The notes beneath the pieces are model-generated. The model was given only the letters and a program-made list of their open reading frames with translations, searched no databases and was not told the origin of the DNA. Positions 1-8,345 of a DNA stretch of 64,000 bases are shown here, piece by piece. Both the position numbers and the translations under genes were made by a program. The DNA is from Pristionchus mayeri (taxonomy: Eukaryota > Nematoda > Chromadorea > Rhabditida > Neodiplogasteridae), in contig BTRK01000002.1 of assembly GCA_036245805.1 (NCBI GenBank), positions 38,794,661 through 38,858,660 on the forward strand. Reading direction: 5' to 3'. Every line of letters begins with the position of its first letter. Within the stretch, counting starts at the first letter, position 1.

Positions 1-367
1 TATTTTGCATTGATTGTTTTCGAAACTTAATCGAAACTCTACATTCAAAGGAATGCGAAATTCTAATATGTAATGAATTTTACAATATGTACCTGTTCCC
101 CGACCAGATGATAACATCGGCTGAATGGAATGCTGGATGTCGCTATTTGAACTAATTTTTGAATCAGCTATAGCCAACCATGCTAGTTGGACCTTATTGG
201 CTAGTGTGAATAGATTCGGTAAACCTTATATGAACTCCTCAAAAATACAAACGAATACTTATTTTGACATTTGCAAGCAATGATTGCCAAAAAAAATTTC
301 GCACATATCTCGATTCAGGAGAAATCGCGTATAAAATTGTCATTTCTTCACGTTTTATCATTGCAAA
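1..367. other. 5' flank of first peptide gene
   Basis: AT-rich sequence with no coding exon that I can support. It contains the core promoter of the peptide gene that starts at 368. The rest holds no recognisable repeat. Confidence 0.5.
330..336 (+). promoter_or_regulatory. TATA box of peptide gene 1
   Basis: TATAAAA lies 38 bp before the ATG at 368. Paralogues 2 and 3 have the same heptamer 39 and 41 bp before their ATGs, so the spacing is conserved. This implies a 5' leader of only about 10 nt if transcription starts about 30 bp downstream of the box. Confidence 0.65.
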
Positions 368-986
368 ATGCGATTTTTCATCATTCTTTTCATCGCTCTC
401 ATTTGCCTCTCTGCCATCTCATCTGCCCCATTTGAAGAGGTGAGCATTATTGTAATAGTTATGTACCCTCCACACGTAATGCGCTCTCTCGCCAGTCAGA
501 CCAGAGACTATAAACACGAGGAGAGCCCGCGCTGAGTTCTCATCACTAGTGTGCGTCAGACACTCACAATGCCGTGTTCTCTTTTACCCATAGCCAATGA
601 GTGAGTATAGTATGTGGATAGTGTCAGACGGATACCCGCTGGGTTTAATACTATGTTGTCTAGGCTTCCGCAAAATTCCAGAAATGAGGCAAAGTAGTGC
701 CAGCATTGTGTTAGAAGTTCAATTATGTGGTATCTAATTAACATAAATCATCATTTAGGAGTGCGCCGACCTGCAAGTCGAGGGAGACAAGTGGAGGGAA
801 GCTTGTGATAAATTAATCGAAGATAAGAATAAGGCTGCAGCCGCAGCTGGGAAGCCGAAGAGATCGGCGCCTTGTCCCGATGGATTCTGCCCCGAACTGT
901 ACCCACCCCCACCCGTTAAATTGATTCCCAAGAGATCTGCCCAATGCGATACATTGATCTGTGGCTGCCCCTTTGGAGCATGCTGA
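368..986 (+). CDS. small secreted peptide precursor, paralogue 1
   Basis: Two-exon gene, 99 residues. Exons 368-439 and 759-986; the intron has GT/AG ends in phase 0 with acceptor CATTTAG. Residues 1-20 form a signal peptide (MRFF followed by a hydrophobic run ending ISSA). Exon 2 opens with ECADLQVEGDKWREAC, almost identical in paralogue 2. An Ala/Lys spacer follows, then two Lys-Arg pairs at residues 58-59 and 82-83. Each pair is followed by Ser-Ala-x-Cys-x4-Cys: Cys63/Cys68, and Cys87/Cys92 with extra Cys94 and Cys99. Cutting at the KR pairs would release two short Cys-containing peptides, one with a run of four prolines. A polyadenylation signal AATAAA lies at 1065-1070. The architecture is that of a secreted propeptide; the function is unknown. 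The intron contains a hairpin-like stretch around 480-600. Confidence 0.8.
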
Positions 987-1332
987 TGGTGTCATGGACA
1001 TAATGATAAATTATGATATTCATCGTTATCCATCGATTCTAAAAAATGGATCTCGCTAGGTTCAAATAAAGGGGAGCACGAAGAACGTCGCTACAGTTTA
1101 TTCGAGCAATCAAACTCGTGCACCAGAACATTCCGCATGGCTGAGCACGTGGCCGACTTATCGAACTGAACGACATATTTTTTAGGAATGTAGAGAATTG
1201 AGTAAATACTCTAGATCGATTTTTTTCTATGCAATACAGAAGCATGATGCACAGGCAGTGATTGCAAAATAAGTTCTCACGGCGGCTCACTGCTTATACA
1301 ATCAATCTTTTGCAAATCAGCATGTTTTTTGG

Positions 1333-1339
1333 TATAAAA
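1333..1339 (+). promoter_or_regulatory. TATA box of peptide gene 2, with upstream TTGCAAAT element
   Basis: TATAAAA lies 39 bp before the ATG at 1372. A TTGCAAATCAGCA element at 1310-1322, 23 bp upstream of the box, matches TTGCAAATGAGCA at 8283-8295 upstream of paralogue 3 at 12 of 13 positions, with nearly the same spacing. Confidence 0.6.
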
Positions 1340-1371
1340 TTTATATTTTTCCCTCTTTTCTTATTCCAAAA

Positions 1372-1830
1372 ATGAGATTCTTCATCGCTTTTCTCTTCGC
1401 TCTCCTGTTCCTCTCTTTCATCTCATCCGTGCCAGTGCAAGTTCAAGAGGTGAGCATCTTCTGGCTCCCTCAATTCAGCCTATTATATTCTCCTGTCTCA
1501 CCAGCGAAAGATTTCGCATGGAATTAAATGCCATATTTTCAAGGTTCATTCTCCAATTGATTACTTATTTGGAAACCTCCCACCTCATTCAGTGTATTGT
1601 TTTTTGAGGATCACAATCCATTGAGTTTAATTAATTAGTGATTAACACAAGTCTCCATTTAGGAATGCGCCGACCTGCAAGTCGAGGGAGACAAGTGGAG
1701 GGAGGCTTGCGATAAGTTAATCGAGGAGAAGAAGAAGGAGCAGGCTGCTGCAGCAGCGGGAAAGCTGAGCAGGGCAGCCCCTTGCGAACCATGGAACTGT
1801 CACTTTCCTTATGGATCAGGCTTCCCTTGA
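1372..1830 (+). CDS. small secreted peptide precursor, paralogue 2
   Basis: Two exons, 1372-1449 and 1663-1830, with a phase-0 intron at the same position as in paralogue 1; 81 residues. The signal peptide is MRFFIAFLF and onward, ending ISSV. Exon 2 starts with the same 20-residue block as paralogue 1 (ECADLQV... to KLI), then a Lys/Glu/Ala spacer, a possible basic cleavage at SR (residues 62-63) and one Ala-Ala-Pro-Cys-x4-Cys unit (Cys67, Cys72). It ends in a Gly/Pro-rich tail. Compared with paralogue 1 it has one Cys unit instead of two. AATAAA overlaps 1839-1844. The function is not recognised. Confidence 0.8.
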
Positions 1831-2080
1831 AATGGTGCAATAAAGATGTTATTCATTTAATCAGCGAACTGTTGTTTTGAAGATCGAATAATGGCACGTT
1901 CATACAAGAGAAGAACCGGAAAATAATTATTTTTTTAGAGTGGCTTCACTTACAAATACACAGTGGGCTTGTTTACGCTCGGGTTGATTATGGCTGAAAT
2001 GTGTGTCGCGATGGATGATAATGATCGAAAACAGATTTCTTAGAAGAAAATTTTAACAAAAACTTGTGAGAAGCACGCAG

Positions 2081-2327
2081 GTATTAGGGGGGGGGGGGCA
2101 CAACCGACATTTGCACAAGAATTCGCCGTTCGCTTGCTATTCGTAGCAACTTGGGAGATGTTTCATTGTTACCAGCCTGGTGTTAAGACTCATATATTCC
2201 AATGTAAAGGTGCACACTTTGGTAAAAAAAGAAACATCTCCCAAGTTGCTACTTCGAATAGAAAGCGAACGGCGAATTGTTATGCAAATGTCGATTGTGC
2301 AAATGTCACCCCCCCCCCCCGTATTAC
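2081..2327. repeat. fold-back element with G/C homopolymer ends
   Basis: A near-perfect inverted repeat of about 247 bp. It starts with a run of 12 G (2087-2098) and ends with a run of 12 C (2309-2320). The arms share blocks such as GTAGCAACTTGGGAG and GCGAACGGCGAATT, separated by an unpaired loop of about 45 bp. Confidence 0.85.
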
Positions 2328-2329
2328 AA

Positions 2330-2825
2330 AATCAGGGGGCGGACAAAAGCCCAACGGATTGATGTTCTCTGAAGATTTGATGTAGCAACTTGGGAGTTGG
2401 TGTATTGTTATTAGTATGCCCTCCACTAAATCAACCTGATGAGATCAGCTAATGATGCAGTACTTGACTTTCACTCCCCATCACCGTATCCCCATCAAAT
2501 TGTGAATTTTTGTGGAAAATCAAGGTTAGATAAAATGAAATGATGTAACTAATCGATACCAATGTTACTGGATTATAGTAGTTCCTGGAGTACTGAAATA
2601 TTGATTGGTTACGGCATTTGATGTTTATCTAACTTTGATTGTCTACTCAAATTTTCAATTTTGGACCATTAACTCAAGATAGCCTAGTTAGGTGATCTAA
2701 TCAGGGTGGTGCAGTGGAGGGCATACTGATAACAATGCCTCAACTCCCAAGTTGATACATCAAATCTCCAGCGAACGGCAATCCGTTGGGATTTTGTCCG
2801 TTGGGCTTTTGTCCGCCCCCCAAAA
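2330..2825. repeat. second fold-back element, related core
   Basis: Inverted repeat of about 495 bp directly adjoining the previous one. The outer ends read CAGGGGGCGGACAAAAGCCC and its complement near 2800-2820. Inner arms contain TAGCAACTTGGGAGTTG and its complement near 2740. The core GTAGCAACTTGGGAG is shared with the neighbour, so both probably belong to one family. Confidence 0.85.
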
Positions 2826-3405
2826 TCAACTTCGATTGGTCATTGTTTTTGTTTTGTTGTGATTCGCATTTTCAAAATACCAGGACAATTTCATCTTGTA
2901 GCTCCCTCAAGACGATCATAGGCCGAGACCTACTTCGAACGAAATATAGCAGGTCGCTTATCTTCAGTAGCTGAATGATTGTGTTGCTATTTGTTCGATG
3001 ATAGCTTTAGTACACATATTTTCTGTTGACTTATTAAATCTGCCTTCAGTAATACTATGATTCAGTCTCACAATAAAGCAATTATAATACTGTACTCCAG
3101 TTTTCCAACGCATGATGCGTGCCACTTCGCGAAGCGGCTCGGTGACACGCTCCTCTTTTGCACACTCTTTCTCTCTGAGTATCCACGACGAGCGAGTACG
3201 TACAATGAGGAGGGAGTGGAGGAGCTGCTTCGCAAAAGTGGCGCGCATCGTAGTAGACTAATTGTTTTTGCCATCTGCTAATTTCACTCAATTTGCTCTG
3301 AGAAGAGTGTAGTGGGAGGGGCCATTTCGCTGCTCTTCCTTGTAACTCTCCACAATCGCCAGTTGTTGTTGCTCCAATCAAGTACTGCTTAGCTGCCAAA
3401 GAACT

Positions 3406-6400
3406 ATGACTGCGGACGATGCACACAACCATGATGGAAATTTGCCTCGTAAGTTCGAACTTTCAGAAGCGATTGCTTCGCCTAGTATAAGAGTCTTTAT
3501 CTGTATTTTTCCCAAACTTTTTGAACCGGCAGGTGTTCAGTCATTGAATGTTGTACCTGAGCTGCAACTCAAAAATTATGTGCGTCTCGACAGTAATTGG
3601 GCACTTTCAGTGGTTCTCGTGACTGGCGCTTCTGGATTCATTGCCTTGCACTGCGTGAAGCGGCTGCTTGAGTGTCCCTACCGAGTCCGAGGAACAGTGA
3701 GAAGCAAGGATAATCAGAAGAAAGTGGGCATTTATTGTATTTCGAAATTTATATTATGTGAATGATCGTTATATCGTTTACTTTTTTTCGCTATTATTTT
3801 ATTCATAGCTGTTCAAATGTTAGCACTAGTTGAAAAGATATGCGTTGTATCCTATATTGGCGGCATTAATTCATGTATGAGGCTGGCTATCTCTAGTATC
3901 TATACAAATTTATGCAGCTTTTCGTCGTCCACTTGATCACGGTTTGGTTTTAATTGGTCTAGCCCTCCGCATCTCAACTGGTTTCCTCCCGGTCTTTCGA
4001 GCACATTTGAACATCTAGGAACTTGTTTGCCGACTCGTGTCTACTAGAAACCGGGATCAAACATGTAGCGGAAGTTCCCGTGATGCGATGTGTTTAGAGA
4101 TTGGAACTCGCTTATCGACTCGTGATCTGCGAGTGATGGGAACTGTTTTGCTTGAATCATTGCCACATCAATTTGCCATTTCGGGGATGGACGATTCAAT
4201 AGTCATGCATTGAAACATTCATAAATAATCAATCTATATTTCCAGATCGCTCCTCTGCTCCGACTCACGAATGCCTCTGCCAAACTCGAATTGGTCGAAG
4301 CAGATCTGCTTCAACCTGCAGAGAAGTGGAAAGAGTTAGTTATCCTGAGATGTTTTTCTAACTTATTTCGAAATCGCGACATGATATTTCCTAAGGGCAT
4401 CAGGTCATATCTCGCAAATGGAGCACGCAGAGTGTCCATGGAGATTCATAGCGAGACCGCCAAAAATGGAGATAATTCTAAGAACTTTTGTTGTTTTCTA
4501 ATTTGCGGAATGCTAGGTCTCGCTATAAAACTACATGGGCACTGCGACCTCGCAGCCAGTGTCCCTGATGCAAGGTATGATCCTGATTCAGGGTGTGTTC
4601 CTGATTCAGGGTCGTCGCTGGCTGCACCTACGTACTGCACGTCGCCTCTCCACTGAATCTCACTGCTACAGAGGAAATTGTAGCGATTGCTGTGCAGGGC
4701 ACGAAGGCGGTGATGCAGGCAGCTACCGCTTGCCCGGAGGTAAACACAAGCGGTTGGTTGTTGGCGACTACGGTTCCGGAATTGGGCGTAATTGAGCATC
4801 TTTTGAATCATTTTCAGATGTTTCATATGTATCCGTATATATATATACATATATCCGAAAATGATTCAAAAGATGCCCAATTACGCTCATAACTCTATTT
4901 GCGACTAAGGACCGAAACAAGCAACCGTGTCTTCGCAGGACGTACAATTTCTCTTCTTCCTTCGGCACTTTCTTAGATACATTCCGCCATTACCGTCCCA
5001 CATTTAGTCTAATCGTAATGCGGCCATTGACCATTACCTCCACTGTACAAGTAATGCACAAAAGAGGTGCTTTCAAGTAATTGTTGGAAGTGAAGTGGAC
5101 CGTTGTGGAAGCATTCGTATGCCCAGAGCTATGCAGTTATCATATTATAAGTGTGTGGTGAGCATGTGCGTGAGCATGTTCGACTCATTGTCCGTATCTA
5201 TGATGATACTTTGACGAATGAGAAAATCCGCAAGCAACTACATGCGCAACTTTCACTACTAAACATTCTCAGGTGACGATTCACAGGGAAAAATCGTATT
5301 TTTTTAAACCTAAAAAATTCAGGTTAAGAAGATCGTGCTCACGAGCTCATGTGCAGCTATCAATCGTGAGATTTGTGATTTATTTGATACAAAAACGTGT
5401 AATAAATTTCTGTGCAATTTATGCCCTTCTATTGAACGAATTAGCAAATTTTAACGCATCTAAACATCGTTGGGCAGATTAATAAATAATTCGAATTCCT
5501 TCCAAAGGTACAGTTTCAGACGGTCTTAAGAACGCGGCGGCCGTCTTCGACGAGACCTTCTGGAGTGATATCGCCGGAGAGAAGGAGGAGTGGTACGCCG
5601 TGTCTAAGACACTCGCGGAGAAGGCGGCTTGGGACCACTGGAACTCGCTCCCTGGTGCGTTGCTTGTTTACAGGAACAACCCTGTCTGTCCCGCATACTC
5701 CCTCACCGAGGAATTCATTACACACTCTCGTAACTCTCATTTTTCCACTGCTTTTCTGAAATGTTGACTTTTGAATATGCCATTACACTGCGAAATAGGA
5801 TCAATCGTCTGACTCTCTTCAGTTTGCGCGCTCTCTCGTATCTCTGATCGGCGAGAGACCGTGCATACTGAAGAGAGCCAGTCCATTGCTCCGCCATAGG
5901 CAACTTGCAGAGGCCACTCGCCCAGCCCTAACCGTCCTCTGCCCTACGGTCGTGTTCGGGCCTGTACTCTCTGATGTAGAGCACATCAGCGCCTCCATCC
6001 TGAAGAGACTTATGAAACGATCGACTAGTCTAGCGCATCCAAAGGTATCTTCAGTTCCGCGTGCAACGTATACCAATGCTAACTAGAATAGATAATATGT
6101 GATTCAAACAAAGCCACTGATATCTATTCAATTATGCATTTTTTCATGGTAACCATTAGAGATCGAGTAACGATACCACGCTCTCTTCATTCTAGAAACT
6201 CTCTCGCCGACCGGCCATGAGAGTGTGTAGAATGAAGAGAGCGTGGTATCGTTTCTCGAACTCTAGTGGCTATAATTAAGGCGTCCTTCAGTCTGGTGGA
6301 TGTGCGCGACGTGGCAGAAGCTCACGTTCGTGCATTGGAGCGATCGGATACCGACGGGGAGCGGATCCTAGTTACAGCATCGCCCTCTGCTTGGTTCGCT

Positions 6401-7329
6401 GACATTGCACGCTGGCTCAAGAAGGGCTTCGCACGATACGGTATGTTCATAGTTGAACTTTAGAGGAAAATACTTTGATTATGTTATGCTGCGGACATTT
6501 CAGGAGTGGAAAATGGAAAGGGGTGCAAAAATCCCAATGGTGGAAAGTTCAAATTTGAATTCTCGAAATTCGTATTTTGGCTCCCAGTAGAGCTAGGACC
6601 TTGAAAATTGGCCCGTGGGGTGTAAATTGGTGTTACACCTCATATTTTTCATATTTTCAAGCCAGATTTTCAAGGTACTAGATATTTTGGGAGCCGAGAC
6701 AAAATTGCAGGAATTCAAATTTGCTCTTTCCAACCTGAGGGGTGGAATTCCACCCGTGATATTTCCGCATCATAACATTCAGGCTACGGCATCACGACAT
6801 GGGAGTGTCCCAACTGGGTGCTGAAGCTGTATGCTGCTTCAGGTGGGAAATATAAAAAGTTTACAAAATTTTTCTCACAGATTCACTCGTATTGTATTAT
6901 TGTCTCAACCGCTATTTGCCTTACATGGCGCTGAAACGTATTTCAAACTCAGTTCGCATGTCAAAATGTATAACTCAGTTCGTAGAGATAGAGAAATTAT
7001 TTGAAACATATCAGGAATCGATCCTCAGTCAAAAGCCGTTGTCGGTCGGCTCGGCCCTGAGCTTCGCTTTGACAACTCCAAGGTATCATTTTCAAACTGT
7101 TTCATCCCCCTACCATAACCTAACCGTACCCGTACCGTACTCCTTCCAGTCGATCCGCCTGCTCGGTCTGGACTATCGTCGAGTGGAGAATGCAGTGAAG
7201 GAGATGATGCACTCGATGATCGATCAGGGGATGTTGAAGGCAACGAAGAAATACAAGAGGATGTACCAGGCGAGGAATGCAGCCGTGCTGGCCAATTGCA
7301 AGAAGACGGAGGAGGCAGTTGCTGCTTGA
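3406..7329 (+). CDS. extended SDR, dihydroflavonol reductase/epimerase-like
   Basis: Twelve exons: 3406-3448, 3611-3723, 4246-4334, 4610-4739, 5323-5365, 5520-5654, 5911-6044, 6281-6440, 6783-6842, 6881-6937, 7015-7082, 7150-7329. All phases agree and give 403 residues. The dinucleotide-binding motif GASGFI is at residues 20-25 and the TSS of the active-site strand near 132-134. The catalytic YAVSK (Tyr165, Lys169) is followed by TLAEKAAW; the VDVRDVAEAHVRAL block is typical of the family. Family knowledge: cytosolic NAD(P)-dependent enzymes of the extended short-chain dehydrogenase class reduce or epimerise small carbonyl or sugar substrates. The substrate here cannot be read. The C-terminus is long and rich in Lys and Met. 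Introns carry palindromic MITEs (4743-4935 and 6157-6265). The start at 3406 gives a short N-terminal tail; an upstream exon is not excluded. Confidence 0.9.
4743..4935. repeat. palindromic MITE just inside SDR intron 4
   Basis: Inverted repeat starting a few bases after the splice donor at 4740. Arms share TCTTTTGAATCATTTTC and flanking GGGCGTAATTG; the centre is a TATATATATA-rich loop near 4840. Its left end by chance reads like the KRLVV of an SDR strand. The genuine coding exon for that strand is 5323-5365. Confidence 0.75.
6157..6265. repeat. MITE family 1, copy a
   Basis: About 109-bp palindrome with ends TAGAG...GA / TTTCTCGAACTCTA. The inner block ACGATACCACGCTCTCTTCAT is mirrored by ATGAAGAGAGCGTGGTATCG, around a loop containing CGCCGACCGG. 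Related copies occur at six other places in the window. It sits in an SDR intron. Confidence 0.85.
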
Positions 7330-8304
7330 TGATACGACGTATTTACTGCGATTTACGTTACATTATACGAGCAACTAATAAACATTATGAGCTGCATGCA
7401 CCGACAATGATACATTACTAAATACAGTAATTTACACTTGATTCCTTCGAACTCTACTGAAATGATGATTGTGACATGTGAAATTTGCAATGTGTACTCC
7501 ATAATGCTTAGAAAAATGTTAGTTGGGAGGCGGGGATCTCATGCAGTACCAGATCAACAAGTATTTGATTCACTGATAACATAAATTCATTGCGACGTAA
7601 TCGGTATTTGGTGTTTGTGCAAATGTTTGTGCAATCGAAAATAAAAAAAAACATTTTCATCGATATTTTTTTTTAAAATTTCCATAGTCCTCATGGGAAA
7701 GGCGGGTGACATTGATAACGTGATCTTGATCCGCATGACGCCATCGTCTTTGACTATCCAATGTGCTATCATCGAGGATTTTATAAACAATCACCTTATG
7801 TAGTTGGAATAGTTCAAAAGTATTATAGGGAATCTCATCATTTCGGTACTGCACGAAAGCCCTGCGTGTCCAAGATTTAGGTGGTTACGCCTCCCTTTCA
7901 GAATCATCGAGTGGTTCCGCGACAGAAAAAAATACAGAAAAAAAGGAATACAGTTGTTCGAAATGCATCATAGAGTAGCGTCATGGAAGATATTGTCAAA
8001 GTCCGTTGGCCCGTTCTATCGTATCCATCGACCTATTATCATCGACTATTATCATCGTATTATCATCGACTCACACTACCTTCCCATGTCACTGAAATAG
8101 CTGCACAAATGAATCGCGAGTAAAAGGAAAAGCAAGCTCAAGGATCATTTGAATTATGCTATTCTAGAATCATCAAAACAGTGAAATCTGGATGAAATTT
8201 CAAATTTCGCAAGCGGCGTTTGCTCAATACATTCTCAATTGATTTTAATTGATTTTCCTAATTGATTTTTGAGAAGAATCTCTTGCAAATGAGCAGAAGT
8301 CGGG
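7330..8304. other. intergenic stretch with an ADAM-tail fragment
   Basis: No intact gene. It holds the duplicated ADAM terminal-exon fragment (7902-8003) and a small ATTATCATCG tandem repeat near 8035-8072. An open frame at 7693-7803 is too short to support. Confidence 0.5.
7902..8003 (+). pseudogene. duplicated fragment of ADAM-like terminal exon
   Basis: After an acceptor CTTTCAG the sequence codes IIEWFRDR, matching IIDWFRDR of the terminal exon at 19186-19231. The similarity continues past the coding end into ACAGTTGTTCGAAATGCA and TAGCGTCATGGAAG, seen again at 19430-19470. At the second site about 190 bp separates the two blocks. This is an old partial duplication; direction is not known. 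Confidence 0.65.
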
Positions 8305-8311
8305 TATAAAA
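8305..8311 (+). promoter_or_regulatory. TATA box of peptide gene 3, with upstream TTGCAAAT element
   Basis: TATAAAA 41 bp before the ATG at 8346. The sequence GTATAAAATTGTC around it is identical to that of paralogue 1. TTGCAAATGAGCA lies at 8283-8295. Confidence 0.6.
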
Positions 8312-8345
8312 TTGTCTGATTTCCCCACTTTTCATTATCTTAACA

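Larger units (their letters stand above)
1851..3405. other. non-coding stretch with two palindromes
   Basis: No coding exon supported. Most of the stretch is the pair of fold-back repeats at 2081-2330 and 2330-2825, listed separately. Short open frames at 3057-3280 and 3082-3432 lie over one another on opposite strands and show no splice or domain support. Confidence 0.5.

Noticed and set aside
4746..4795. KRLVV-like reading after SDR exon 4, at first taken as a frameshifted coding strand
   Set aside because: It belongs to the palindromic element in the intron; the exon at 5323-5365 supplies the strand in correct phase.
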